Shown: piece by piece, positions 16,784 to 26,342 of the stretch
Position numbering within the stretch: position 1 is the stretch's first letter
Layout: every line of letters starts with the position of its first letter
Source: CADEDH01 sp050330635
GTDB lineage: Bacteria; Actinomycetota; Acidimicrobiia; Acidimicrobiales; SZUA-35
NCBI GenBank assembly: GCA_050330635.1
Contig: JBHJNQ010000064.1
Span: 16,058 to 80,057 of the forward strand
DNA: 64,000 nt
Direction: 5' to 3'
Position numbers and translations under genes: made by a program
Notes under the pieces: model-generated
Told to the model about the DNA's origin: nothing
The model's database searches: none
Seen by the model: the letters and a program-made list of their open reading frames with translations, nothing else

Positions 16784-18532
16784 TCAGCCCTCGAGCCAGG
16801 CGAACTGGACCTGGCCCTTGCCCAGGAGATTGAGCTGGTAGCCGCCGACGTCGGCGCCGGTGGCCGAGTTCGAGGCGTTGTGCCACAGGGGCGTCCACAG
16901 TGCCTCGTCGACCACGGCGGCCTGCCACAGCTCGGCGTAGGCGGCCGCTCGCTCATCGAGGTCGGGGGTGGCCACGGCGGCATCGAGGAGGGCGTCGAGA
17001 CCCGCCCGGTCGCTGTCGCGGACCGAGTAGTAGGCACTCGAACCGAACAGCGAGAGCGCCGTCTGGCTCGGGTCGGGACGGCCGGTCCACGGGGCGCAGA
17101 ACATCGCGTACTGGCGGTCGGTGAACATGGCCGGCACCGCCGCCGACAGCTCGAGCACCTCGACCTCGACGTTGAATCCAGCCTCGGCCACGCCCGCTTG
17201 GAGCAGCTCCGCCTTGCGCAGCTCATTCGGATTCTGGAAGAAGAGTATGGTCACGTCGACCGAGTCGAGACCGGCCTCCTCGAGCAGGGCCTTGGCCCCC
17301 TCGGGGTCGTAGCTGTTCGACCCGATCAGGTCCGGGGCGCTCGACCAGTGCTGTGGCGGCACCGGCATGTAGGCCGGCTCGGCAAGACCGAACGTCATCA
17401 CCTCGGCAATGGTGTCACGGTCGACAGCCATGCTGAACGCCTTGCGGACCCGGACATCGTCCCATGGTTCGATCTCGTCGTTGATGTAGCAGCCGTCGGT
17501 GTTGAGCGACGGACTGGCGATCACTTTCAGGTTGGGATCGGACTGCAGCTCGATGATCTGGGATCCGTCGCGCAGGGTCAGGGCCACGTCGATGTCGCCG
17601 GCCCGCAGGCCGTTGACACCCGACTGCTCGTCGCCGGTGAAATCCCACTCGAGACCGTCGAGGTACGGCAGACCCTCCTGCCAGTAGTCGGCGTTCTTCT
17701 CCAGCAGGAGCCGTTCGCCTGCGGCGTACTCCACCATCTTGAACGGGCCGGTTCCCACCGGGCTGGCATCGAGCTGGGCCTGGTCGGCCGCCTCGGCCGC
17801 CGTGGGCGACACCATCATGCCGGCCCGGTCGGACAGGATCCCCACGAGCCCGGTGTCGGGCTTGGTGAGGTTGAACTGGACGGTCAGCTCGTCGATGACC
17901 TCCACCGATTCCACCGACTCGAGGTCGGCCGGCACCTTGGTGTTGGGGTGGTTCTGGACCCGGTCGACGTTGTAGGCCACGGCCTCGGCGTCGAAGGGGC
18001 TGCCGTCATGGAAGACGACGCCCTCCCGGAGGTTGAACACGAGCGTCGTGTCGTCGGTGAACTCCCACGACGTGGCCAGGCCGGGGGTGAACTCGAGGGT
18101 CTCGAACTCGAAGTGCACCAGGCGGTCGTACAACGAATAGAGCACCTGATGGTCGGCCCCGGAGCTGCCGGTGTGGGGGTCGAGCGACAGGGGTGGGAAC
18201 CAGTGGGCCACCCGCAGGGTCCCCCCATAGGTGCCGCCCGGCTGGGCCGCTCCTTCCTGGTAGGCGGGCAGGTCGCCCGCCGGCGTCGCGTCGCCGCCCT
18301 CGGCATCGTCGCCCTCGGCGGCCGCGCCGTCGTCCTCCGCCTCGGCATCGTCGCCTCCGGCGGCCACCGGCTCGTCGCCGTCGGAGGCGGCGTCGTCGCC
18401 TCCGCCGCAGGCCGCGGCCACGAGGGCCAGGGCCAGCAGGAGGGCCAGCAGGGCCCGGGGCCCGAAGGGGCCGGATCGGCCCGGTCGGTGCCGCCCCTCG
18501 GGGCGGCTCGTTCCTCGCTCCTGGTTGTCCAT
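16784..18532 (-). CDS. peptide ABC transporter substrate-binding lipoprotein (SBP family 5)
   Basis: A 582-residue secreted lipoprotein. It has an Arg-rich n-region, a hydrophobic stretch and the lipobox LVAAAC (C42), then a long acidic/Ala/Gly linker before the SBP_bac_5 domain (YGGTLRVAHWFPPLSLDPH onward; GTGPFKMVEY and the VRKAFSMAVDRD segment are typical). The ATG at 18532 has a good AAGGGAG ribosome site. An alternative ATG 13 codons upstream overlaps the previous stop. Binds peptides or related ligands outside the membrane; substrate not predictable. Confidence 0.92.
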   Translation of the reverse strand: MDNQERGTSRPEGRHRPGRSGPFGPRALLALLLALALVAAACGGGDDAASDGDEPVAAGGDDAEAEDDGAAAEGDDAEGGDATPAGDLPAYQEGAAQPGGTYGGTLRVAHWFPPLSLDPHTGSSGADHQVLYSLYDRLVHFEFETLEFTPGLATSWEFTDDTTLVFNLREGVVFHDGSPFDAEAVAYNVDRVQNHPNTKVPADLESVESVEVIDELTVQFNLTKPDTGLVGILSDRAGMMVSPTAAEAADQAQLDASPVGTGPFKMVEYAAGERLLLEKNADYWQEGLPYLDGLEWDFTGDEQSGVNGLRAGDIDVALTLRDGSQIIELQSDPNLKVIASPSLNTDGCYINDEIEPWDDVRVRKAFSMAVDRDTIAEVMTFGLAEPAYMPVPPQHWSSAPDLIGSNSYDPEGAKALLEEAGLDSVDVTILFFQNPNELRKAELLQAGVAEAGFNVEVEVLELSAAVPAMFTDRQYAMFCAPWTGRPDPSQTALSLFGSSAYYSVRDSDRAGLDALLDAAVATPDLDERAAAYAELWQAAVVDEALWTPLWHNASNSATGADVGGYQLNLLGKGQVQFAWLEG

Positions 18533-18567
18533 TCGGTGTTCTCCCTTGTTGCGTGTGGACGGGTTCG

Positions 18568-19668
18568 TCATGCGGACGCCGTGTCGGCTGGCGAGGGGCC
18601 GCTCGCCACGGCCCGCCCGACGAGCGACAGCTCGGCGGCGAAATGGCAGGCCACCTCGTGGCCGTCGGCGCCGCCGACCAGCGCTGGAACCTCATCGGCG
18701 CAGCGGTCCTGGACATAACGGCATCGGGTGCGCAGGGCGCAACCCGACGGGGGGTCGATCGGGCTGGGCACGTCGCCCTCGAGGATGATCCGGTTGCGGA
18801 GGCGAAGCCGGCGGGGCAGGGCCTCCGGCTCGGCCGACAGGAGGGCTTCGGTGTAGGGGTGTCGGGGGTTGGCCACGATCTGGGCCGTGGTGCCGATCTC
18901 GACGATGCGGCCCAGGTACATGACCCCGATGCGGTCGCTCATGCTGGCCACCACGCCCAGGTCGTGTGAGATGAAGAGATAGGCCAGGCCCCGTTCGGCC
19001 TGGAGGCGGGCCAACAGGGCGAGGATGTCGGCCTGGATCGACACGTCGAGGGCGGAGACGACCTCGTCGCACAGGATCACGTCGGGCTCGAGGGCGATGG
19101 CGCGGGCGATGTTCACGCGCTGGCGTTGCCCGCCCGACAGCTCGTGGGGGCGGCGGTCGCTCATCGACGCCGCCAAGCCGACGGCGTCGAGGGCGGCATC
19201 GGTGGCCCTGGCCAGCTCCGCCCCCCGGACCCCGCGCAGTATTCGCAGCGGCTCTTCGACGCTGTCGCGGATCGACATGCGGGGATCGAGCGAGTCGTTG
19301 GGGTCCTGGAAGATCATCTGCATCCGGTGGCGATGCGACCGAAGCTCCCGCTTCGACATCCGGTCGATCGGGGTTCCCGCCAGCACCACCGACCCCGACA
19401 CCGAGGCGCCCTCGCTCCCCAGGAGCTGACTGACGGCCCGGGCCACGGTCGACTTGCCCGAGCCGGACTCGCCGATCAGGCCGAGCGTCTCGCCGGGGAC
19501 GATGTCGAACGAGGCGTCGGTGACGGCGTGAACGACGGCCCGCGAGACGCCCCGGGTCCGGAAGCGGACCGTGAGGTTGCGGACCTCCAGCACCGAATCG
19601 GGGCGGGGGTCGACTCCCTCGTCAACTGCGGTCGGATGGTCGGCACTCGACGCCGGGCGCGCTGGCAT
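18568..19668 (-). CDS. oligopeptide/dipeptide ABC transporter ATPase, OppF/DppF type
   Basis: A 366-residue ATPase with Walker A GESGSGKS, signature LSGGQRQR, Walker B VILCDEVVSALD and switch His in ISHD. The OppF-type C-terminus has conserved cysteines (GCALRTRCRYVQDRC and VACHF). First gene of the importer operon, so the promoter should lie in 19669-19884, shared with the divergent methyltransferase gene. Works as a heterodimer with the ATPase at 13771. Confidence 0.92.
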   Translation of the reverse strand: MPARPASSADHPTAVDEGVDPRPDSVLEVRNLTVRFRTRGVSRAVVHAVTDASFDIVPGETLGLIGESGSGKSTVARAVSQLLGSEGASVSGSVVLAGTPIDRMSKRELRSHRHRMQMIFQDPNDSLDPRMSIRDSVEEPLRILRGVRGAELARATDAALDAVGLAASMSDRRPHELSGGQRQRVNIARAIALEPDVILCDEVVSALDVSIQADILALLARLQAERGLAYLFISHDLGVVASMSDRIGVMYLGRIVEIGTTAQIVANPRHPYTEALLSAEPEALPRRLRLRNRIILEGDVPSPIDPPSGCALRTRCRYVQDRCADEVPALVGGADGHEVACHFAAELSLVGRAVASGPSPADTASA

Positions 19669-19884
19669 TATGGCTCACCCTCTCCCGGGTGGATCGGACG
19701 GCACCAGGAGCGTGGTTTCCCCCGTTACCCGTTCGGTCTGCAAACTCGACGGCTCAATCTTCCGCATGCCGGGCTTCATGTCAAACCAGACCAGCGTGGG
19801 CTCTCGGTTGTGAAATGGACACGACGGCTCGCAGGGCCGAACCTGGTGGGTGGGGCGCGGGCCGTGATCAGAGGACACCTGACC

Positions 19885-20724
19885 ATGGAGAAGATGAGCG
19901 ATTTCTGGTCGGTCAACGAGGGGACGTTCTTCTGCCTCTACGACCCCCGGCGCACCCGGGCGTTCCGCCGGGCCATCAGGGCCACGGTGGCCCCGGGCGA
20001 CGTGGTGGTCGAGATGGGGGCGGGCAGCGGCGTGCTGTCGATGTTCGCCGCCGATGCTGGGGCGTCACGTGTCTACGCCGTGGAGCTCGATCAGGCCAAC
20101 CTGACGTCGCTGCGGGACACCGTCGTGACCAACGGCTACGAGGATCGGATCGTGGTGCTCGAGGGCGACGCCACCACCATCGAGCTCCCGGAGCGGGTCG
20201 ACGTCATCATCTGCGAGATGATCGCCACCGGTCTGTTGGAGGAGCTGCAGCTGCCGGCCATGGCCAACGCCATGCGTTGGGCCAAGGACGGGGTGAAGGT
20301 CGTTCTGCAGCGGTACCACGTCTTCGCCGATCTGGTCGAGCACAAGAACCGTTACCACGGCAAGGTGTTCAACACCATCCGCTACGAGCTTCCCGACAAG
20401 CCGAGTCTGCGAGCCACCGTCCGGTCCGACCCGGCGCTCCTGGTCGAGGTCGATTTCCGGCGGCGGTACGACTCGACCCTCCTGGAGCGGACGGTGCCGC
20501 TGACCGTCATGTCGGCGGGCACCGTGAACGGCCTGCGGATCAGCGGCACCACCGTGTTCCACGATGGCAGTCGCTTCGACAGCTCGGTCTCGTACAGCTT
20601 CCCGGTGATCCTGCCCATCGACGACCTGGAGGTCGACGTCGGCGATCGCTTCCGGACCGACATCTCGTACAGCATGTGCGACGGCCCGCACCGCCTGCGC
20701 TACTCGGTGACCCCGATGAGCTGA
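19885..20724 (+). CDS. class I SAM methyltransferase, PRMT-like
   Basis: A 279-residue protein. The SAM-binding region VVVEMGAGSGVLSMFAADAG and VYAVELD resembles protein arginine methyltransferases, and the loop ICEMIATGLLEELQ resembles the PRMT double-E loop. The C-terminal half is beta-rich, as in PRMT barrels. The ATG at 19885 has an upstream GAGG. A peptide or protein arginine substrate is possible, but the key SExxG motif is changed (CEMIA), so this is a family-level call. It is divergent from the peptide importer and convergent with the DHS-like gene. Confidence 0.7.
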   Translation: MEKMSDFWSVNEGTFFCLYDPRRTRAFRRAIRATVAPGDVVVEMGAGSGVLSMFAADAGASRVYAVELDQANLTSLRDTVVTNGYEDRIVVLEGDATTIELPERVDVIICEMIATGLLEELQLPAMANAMRWAKDGVKVVLQRYHVFADLVEHKNRYHGKVFNTIRYELPDKPSLRATVRSDPALLVEVDFRRRYDSTLLERTVPLTVMSAGTVNGLRISGTTVFHDGSRFDSSVSYSFPVILPIDDLEVDVGDRFRTDISYSMCDGPHRLRYSVTPMS

Positions 20725-20762
20725 GGCCGGGCCGCTCCCCTACCCGGCGGCACCGCGGCGTC

Positions 20763-21812
20763 CTACCGCATCCGGCCCAACACCACGTCGGCCTCGGCCG
20801 GGTGATGCCGGGCCTCGAGCAACGCCTGGAGCAGCAGGGGCGCCACGATCGTGGCGTCGCTCTCGATGACGTGCATCGGCGTGGTGGGGGTCAGCTTGTC
20901 CCACGTGATCTTCTCGTTGGGTGTCGCCCCCGAGTACGACCCGTAGGAGGTGACCGAATCACTGATCTGGCAGAAGTAGGCCCAGGGCTCCACCTCCTCC
21001 TCGAGGTCGTAGCGGATGCTGGGCACGACACAGATCGGGAAGTCACCGGCGATCCCACCCCCGATCTGGAAGAAGCCAACCCCTTGGCCGCCGGTGGAGA
21101 GGCGTTGACGGTAGACGTCGTAGAAGTGGGCCATGTACTCGATGTCGGAGCGGGCGATGCCCGGCGTCAGATCGCCCCGGTAGCAGTAGCTGGCGAAGAT
21201 GTTCCCGAATGTCGAGTCGGCGTAGCCGCCGACCATCATCGGTAGGTCGGCCTCGGCTGCGGCGAGGAGCCAGCACTCCTCCGGTCTGCCTTCGAAGGCC
21301 GGTCGGAGGGCCGGGTCGGTGATCAGCTCGTAGAAGTACTCGTGCCAGAACCGCGGCGTGCCGTCGGCCTCGGCCCGTTGCCACATGGGGACGATGAGCT
21401 CCTCGACCTTCCGGAAGGCCTCGTCCTCCGGGATGCTGGTGTCGGTGACACGTCGCTGGCGACGGGCGAGAATGGCGGCGTCGTCGTCCTTGCCCAGATA
21501 CCGGTAGTCGTGGAAGTCGGCGAAGTGATCGTGGGCGACGAGGCGGAACAGCGACTCCTCGAGGTTGGCGCCGGTCACCGACAGGCCGTGGACCAGGCCT
21601 GCCCGGATGGCGGGTGCGAGGTGGATGCCGAGCCGCGCCGTCGACATCGCTCCGGCCAGCGACCAGAACATGTTGCCGCCCCGCTCGATGTGATCGTGGT
21701 AGTCGACCAGGGCCCGCTTGAGGGCGCCGGCGTTGAAGTGGAAGTACGAGTCGCAGATGAACCCGAGGATCGGAAGCCGCCGCTCGACCTCGTCATCCTG
21801 GTCGGAACCCAT
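20763..21812 (-). CDS. deoxyhypusine synthase-family protein without the catalytic Lys
   Basis: A 349-residue protein of the deoxyhypusine/homospermidine synthase fold. Conserved stretches are the early dinucleotide-binding part with TGANLEESLF (compare TAGGVEEDL in DHS) and the late SYGSYSGATPNEKITWDKL (compare GSDSGARPDEAVSWGK). At the place of the catalytic Lys (GGGVVKHH in human DHS) this protein reads GGGIAGDF, so G256 replaces it. Bacteria lack eIF5A, so a small-molecule polyamine substrate is more likely. It starts 7 bases after the speD-type gene, so they form an operon. The reaction is unknown. Confidence 0.82.
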   Translation of the reverse strand: MGSDQDDEVERRLPILGFICDSYFHFNAGALKRALVDYHDHIERGGNMFWSLAGAMSTARLGIHLAPAIRAGLVHGLSVTGANLEESLFRLVAHDHFADFHDYRYLGKDDDAAILARRQRRVTDTSIPEDEAFRKVEELIVPMWQRAEADGTPRFWHEYFYELITDPALRPAFEGRPEECWLLAAAEADLPMMVGGYADSTFGNIFASYCYRGDLTPGIARSDIEYMAHFYDVYRQRLSTGGQGVGFFQIGGGIAGDFPICVVPSIRYDLEEEVEPWAYFCQISDSVTSYGSYSGATPNEKITWDKLTPTTPMHVIESDATIVAPLLLQALLEARHHPAEADVVLGRMR

Positions 21813-21819
21813 CGCTCGC

Positions 21820-22245
21820 CTATCCCCGATCTCGCCCGGCGTGCCTGACCCGTTCCGGATGGAGGTCGAGCGTCGGATAGCGGGTTCCCCGCTTCAGATG
21901 ATGGACCTCGTCGTCGCTGGCGGCGAACCGTTTCCTGAGGAACTGACGTACGGCCTCAGTGTCGAGTCCGTTCTGGCACGTGTAGACGTCGGCCGAGACG
22001 AAGCCCCGGGCGGGGAAGGTGTGGACGCTGATGTGGCTCTCCTGGAGCACGACCATCCCCGTCCATCCTCCGGGGTCCTTGGCGTTCGTGGCCTCGGCCA
22101 GGTACACGACCGGGCCGGCCAGCACCGTCATACCCAGCTTCGCCGCCAGATCCGCCAACACGCCGTGCACTGCGGCACGGCAGTCGAGGATCCCAGGGTC
22201 GGCTCCGTAGCCGTCGTACGTCACGTGCTCACCGAAATGGGCCAC
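21820..22245 (-). CDS. speD: S-adenosylmethionine decarboxylase proenzyme
   Basis: A 141-residue prokaryotic AdoMetDC. The self-processing site is in QESHISVHTFP, with predicted cleavage between E69 and S70 to give the pyruvoyl group; H75 and C90 (in ADVYTCQ) match the catalytic residues of the family. It makes decarboxylated SAM, the aminopropyl donor for polyamines. GTG start with GAGG upstream. No spermidine synthase (speE) is in the window; the partner gene is the DHS-like protein. Confidence 0.92.
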   Translation of the reverse strand: MAHFGEHVTYDGYGADPGILDCRAAVHGVLADLAAKLGMTVLAGPVVYLAEATNAKDPGGWTGMVVLQESHISVHTFPARGFVSADVYTCQNGLDTEAVRQFLRKRFAASDDEVHHLKRGTRYPTLDLHPERVRHAGRDRG

Positions 22246-22468
22246 CGGTCGCCACCTCGCGATCGACTGGATCGGGGCTGCTCCGGACCCCGACCTCGTT
22301 TGACAGCGGACACCGGGCGACGGTCCAGACTACCGAATGCGGACCGACCGACCAGCGCTAACAGGCCTAACGGTAGTTGTCCATGCGGGAGCACGCAATC
22401 TGGATGACGGCCGACACCGGCGTCCGTGGGGGGTGGGCGAGCGAGCGCGGCGGGATGCGGGTCGACGT

Positions 22469-25291
22469 TCAGCTGGAGGGCGGCACGACGGATCCGCTGG
22501 CGACGGCCGCCTGTAGCTCACTGACGCGCTGTGACAGTGCGGGATCGATGCCATAGCCGGGGTTGAGCTCGACGGACAGACCGCCGTTGGCCAGATCGCC
22601 GACGACGACCCGCCCGTTGGGGACGCCGGCGTCGATGTCCGCCAGGACCTGCCGGAGAACGACGTCCCAGTGGTAGAGCTGGGAGGCGACCACGTGGCCC
22701 GGACCGATCGGCGACTGGTCCACCTGGTTGCCGATCCACAGCCGCTCGTTCCGGACCGCCACCGTCGCCGCTCCGGTACTGGCCGGACCCGAACCGGTGA
22801 GCACATCCGCTCCGGCGGTGATCTCGGCCTGGGCTGCCTCGGCCGCCAGTGATGCGTCGAGGAACGAGCCGGTGTAGCTGATCTGCACGCTCACATCGGG
22901 CCGCTCGGCGACGGCGCCGGCCTCGAACCCGCTGATGTAGCCGAGGGAGTCTCCGGCCTCGATCGGCCCCACTACGCCCAGCACGCCGCTGTCGCTCAGT
23001 GAGGCGGCAAGGGCGCCGAGGACGTAGCCGCCCTGCTCGGAGGCCACGGTGTAGGTGTACACGTTCGGCAGGGGCGGGGCCTGGCTCGCGGGGCCCCAGG
23101 CGAACGTGACCTCGGGGAACTCCTGGGCCAGGGTGGCCACCGCGGCACCAAGCTGGGGGTCATGGGCGATGACCAGGTGGTAGCCCTCGGACGCCATGGT
23201 CCGCAGGGCCTCCGCGGCCTCGTCGACGAGGATGGTGTCGTCGACGACGGTCACGGTGAGCCCTTGGCGCTCGTCGACCAGGGTGTTGACCGAATCGACC
23301 ATGCTCTGCGACGAGGCGAGATCGTTGCCGGGACTGAAGGTCACGATACCGACCCGCAGGTCGGCCAACGGCGCTGCCTGGGCACCGCCGGGAGCGACCA
23401 CCTCGAACACGACCCGCCGTTCGAGACCCGACAGGTCGGCAACCCCAGAGGCGTCCGCCTTGCCCCGACCTTCGACGATGAGATCGGGAGCAGCGACCCC
23501 GTTCGCAACGAGATAGTCGTGGACGGCCGTGGCCCGGGCGATGCTGACCTCCAGGTTGGTCTCCACCGAACCGGAGCCGTCGGTGAACCCGATGACCTTG
23601 ACCGGAACGCCCGGTGACGACTGAAGCAGTGCCGCCACGTTGTTGAGCACCCGGCGGTTGTTGTCGGAGAGGTCTCGTTGGCCGGTGTCGAAGACGACCG
23701 GGGTGAACGACAGGAGACGGTCGAGGTCGTCCTGCAGGCTCGAGGTCCGCAGCTCGGAGGCCGTGGCCGGCGTCGCCGTCTCCGTCGACGTCTCCGGAAC
23801 GACCTCGGTCGTCTGCGGAGCGGCCACGCCGACCGTGTCGATGGCGTCGTCCTCGTCGGTCGACTGGTCGCCGCCCGGATTCCACAGCAGCGCCGCAGCG
23901 CCGACCACGGCCGCCACGGCGATGGCGCCGACGACCAACCAGTTCGGACGCTCCTGGTCGGCGACGGGGCCGGTCGATTCGCCGGCCGAGCGCAGCTGGG
24001 GGCGTTCGCTCAGCCCCGCCAGCTCGCCCAGCCATGCCTGGGAGAACGCCTCGTTGGCCTTGCGGAGCTCGCCGAGGCTGACGGCGATGCGACCGAGGAC
24101 AGCCAGGATCGCCGCCATGGCCAACCACACCGCCATGGCCGGCACGTCGCCACTGACGCTCCAGCCGATGACGCCGAGGGAGGCCAGGGCGGCGGCCCAG
24201 GGGATGAGGGCCACGCCGCCCGTGGTCTTGGCCGGCGCCCGGTCCGTCCGATACTGGGGAAGCCAGGGCGCAGCGCCGAAGAACAGGATGCCCACCACCC
24301 AGCTGGCCTCGAGCACCGTGCCCGGCACGTAGGAGTCGTTGGCCAGCTGGCGTAGGAACACGACGTCGCCGATCGCCCACACGGCGGCCCCGAGGATGAA
24401 CGCGGTGACCGACGGAGACGGCCGGTAGGCGACGACCGACAACCCCGACAGCACGATCACGATGAAGACCAGATCGAACAAGGGGTAGGCGAGCGCGACC
24501 ATCACCGCCGCCGTGCTGCCGCTCTGGTCGAGGATCGTGTCGAACCAGAAGGCCACGGCGATGGCCGCCGCGGCCAGGCCGATCACGAGACCGTTGAGCC
24601 GGGCGGCCCGGGAGACCCCGGGCAGGTTGCGGTGGGTGACGAGGGCGAGGGCCACCACGAGGGCGAGTGTGGACTCGAGGTAGAGCACGTCCGACCAGGC
24701 CGGGAAAGGGATCGGATCGAGGTTCTGATCGTGGTAGGTGTAGAGAAGGGTGCCACCGGTGTAGAGCAGGATGCCGAGGGTGACCAGCCACCAGGCCAAC
24801 CGGTTGTGCCGATCGGTGACGGCCCGGAGGCCGCTCAGCACCGCCGGCACGATGAGGGCGGCGTGGTAGATCCAGCCGTCCCACACCGTCAGGTAGCCGC
24901 TCTCGGGACGGGCCACCAGCACGAGCGACAGCATGTAGGTGGAGGTGAGCAGGACGGCCCCGACCAACACCGCCCAGATGAACTGCTGGCTCCCGTCGCC
25001 CCCACCGAGACCCGATGGCGACTCCTCCGTCAGGAGCGACTCGAGAAGCGAGTCGAAATCAGCATCGCCGCCGCCGTCGAGCGGCTCATCGTCCGATTCC
25101 TCGGATCGGGTGCTTCCGGATCGGTTCTCGATCTCGGCTAGGGCGTCCCGGGTGGAGGCGAGGCGTCGGCGGAGCGCGCTGCGTTCCTCGTCATCGGCTG
25201 CGTTGGTGAGGGCCATGCGGAGGTCGACCTGTGTCTGCTGCAGCCTTCGCCACCGTGCCATCTCGGGCTCGTCATAGCCGCTCGTCGTCAC
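22469..25291 (-). CDS. multi-helix membrane protein fused to OmpA-like and Bmp/PnrA-like domains
   Basis: A 940-residue protein of unusual build. Order: a charged, coiled-coil-like cytoplasmic part (about 8-52) and acidic linker; about ten membrane helices (from ~103 to ~410) resembling the sensor region of actinobacterial GGDEF proteins (WSDVLYLESTLALVV is typical); another membrane helix near 455-475; a Thr/Glu-rich linker; an OmpA/MotB-like peptidoglycan-binding domain (about 520-640, VVFDTGQRDLS and SIARATAVHDYL); then a Bmp/PnrA-type periplasmic binding domain to the end. The GTG at 25291 has a GGAGG site. No downstream output domain is seen. Function unknown; a cell-wall-tethered ligand sensor is a guess. 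Confidence 0.8.
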   Translation of the reverse strand: MTTSGYDEPEMARWRRLQQTQVDLRMALTNAADDEERSALRRRLASTRDALAEIENRSGSTRSEESDDEPLDGGGDADFDSLLESLLTEESPSGLGGGDGSQQFIWAVLVGAVLLTSTYMLSLVLVARPESGYLTVWDGWIYHAALIVPAVLSGLRAVTDRHNRLAWWLVTLGILLYTGGTLLYTYHDQNLDPIPFPAWSDVLYLESTLALVVALALVTHRNLPGVSRAARLNGLVIGLAAAAIAVAFWFDTILDQSGSTAAVMVALAYPLFDLVFIVIVLSGLSVVAYRPSPSVTAFILGAAVWAIGDVVFLRQLANDSYVPGTVLEASWVVGILFFGAAPWLPQYRTDRAPAKTTGGVALIPWAAALASLGVIGWSVSGDVPAMAVWLAMAAILAVLGRIAVSLGELRKANEAFSQAWLGELAGLSERPQLRSAGESTGPVADQERPNWLVVGAIAVAAVVGAAALLWNPGGDQSTDEDDAIDTVGVAAPQTTEVVPETSTETATPATASELRTSSLQDDLDRLLSFTPVVFDTGQRDLSDNNRRVLNNVAALLQSSPGVPVKVIGFTDGSGSVETNLEVSIARATAVHDYLVANGVAAPDLIVEGRGKADASGVADLSGLERRVVFEVVAPGGAQAAPLADLRVGIVTFSPGNDLASSQSMVDSVNTLVDERQGLTVTVVDDTILVDEAAEALRTMASEGYHLVIAHDPQLGAAVATLAQEFPEVTFAWGPASQAPPLPNVYTYTVASEQGGYVLGALAASLSDSGVLGVVGPIEAGDSLGYISGFEAGAVAERPDVSVQISYTGSFLDASLAAEAAQAEITAGADVLTGSGPASTGAATVAVRNERLWIGNQVDQSPIGPGHVVASQLYHWDVVLRQVLADIDAGVPNGRVVVGDLANGGLSVELNPGYGIDPALSQRVSELQAAVASGSVVPPSS

Positions 25292-25398
25292 CGGTCCCCG
25301 CCTCCCACACCACCATGGTTGTCGGAGTTTATACACGCGACGCGGTGGCCCCCCGGCCGGTCCGAGAATCTCGGTTGTCAGGGGCGGCGGCCCGAGAA

Positions 25399-26280
25399 TC
25401 AGCCCTCGAAGCCGCTCGATATGTCCAGGCCGAACAGCTCGTTGAAGCGGGCGGCATAGGCCAGATCGTCGTCGATGGCTCCCATGGCCACCCAGTCCTC
25501 ATCGGCCACGCCCGGCTTGCGGCCGGTCAGCTCCGGACCGCCCCAGCCACACGTGTGGCGCAGCGTGGGGTGCTCCTCGGTGGCGGCTCGGAACACGACG
25601 TCGGCCACCTCCTCCGGTTGGCCCGGGGTCCGTAGCCCGGCGGCGTAGAAGGCGAACAGGCGGCGGTTGTGGGCGTCATAGGCGCCGGTGGTGTTCGGGG
25701 CGTCGGTGTTCTTGGCCATGATCGCCGTCTTCACGATGCCGGGTTCGATCAGCGCCACCCGGATCCCGTGGGGGGCGACCTCCTGGGCCAGCCCCTCCGT
25801 CAGCCCCTCGATGGCCCACTTGGACGCCACATACGCCGACTGGGCCATGGCGGCGATGACGCCGGTGACCGAGCCGATGTTGACGATGCAGCCGCTCCCC
25901 CGCTCCCGCATGTGGGGCAGCACGGCCTGGACGCATCGGATCACGCCGTAGACGTTGACGTCCATGACCTCCTGGTACAGCTCGAGGGGAGTCTCCTCCA
26001 TGACCCCGTTGCCGCCGATGCCGGCGTTGTTGACCAGCACGTCGATCCCGCCGGCGGCCCCGATCACCTCCGCCACGGCGGCGCCGACCGAGTCGGTGTC
26101 GGTCACGTCGCACTGGACGGGGTGGACGGTCACGCCCCGCTCGGCGGCCATGGCCGCCAGCTTGTCTCCGGACTCGAGGCGCCGCATGGTGCCGTAGACG
26201 TCCCACCCCTTGGCCGCGAGGCCCACGGCGGTCGATCGCCCGATTCCGGAGTTGGCGCCGGTGATGAAGGCAACGGTCAT
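25399..26280 (-). CDS. short-chain dehydrogenase/reductase
   Basis: A 293-residue classical SDR. Seen are the cofactor motif TGANSGIG (about 7-14), NNAGIGG, the catalytic Ser in NIGSVTG and the catalytic YVASK. It will oxidise or reduce an alcohol/ketone with NAD(P)H. The Arg residues after the first strand (MRRLE) hint at NADP(H) preference, weakly. ATG start, divergent from the dihydrouridine synthase with only 62 bases between. Substrate not predictable. Confidence 0.88.
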   Translation of the reverse strand: MTVAFITGANSGIGRSTAVGLAAKGWDVYGTMRRLESGDKLAAMAAERGVTVHPVQCDVTDTDSVGAAVAEVIGAAGGIDVLVNNAGIGGNGVMEETPLELYQEVMDVNVYGVIRCVQAVLPHMRERGSGCIVNIGSVTGVIAAMAQSAYVASKWAIEGLTEGLAQEVAPHGIRVALIEPGIVKTAIMAKNTDAPNTTGAYDAHNRRLFAFYAAGLRTPGQPEEVADVVFRAATEEHPTLRHTCGWGGPELTGRKPGVADEDWVAMGAIDDDLAYAARFNELFGLDISSGFEG

Positions 26281-26342
26281 GACCGGCGAGACTAGTCGGC
26301 TCTCCTGCGACGAGCAGGTCCGACCGTGGCATCCTGGATGCC

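Noticed and set aside
19800..19825. TTGTGAA half-site in the gap between oppF-type and PRMT-like genes
   Set aside because: Only one arm matches Rex; the second arm is unrelated, and neither gene is an expected Rex target.
19885..20724. Spermidine synthase (speE) as partner of speD
   Set aside because: The SAM motif is PRMT-like (GAGSG) and not the GGGDG pattern of SpeE, and the gene is convergent rather than in the speD operon.
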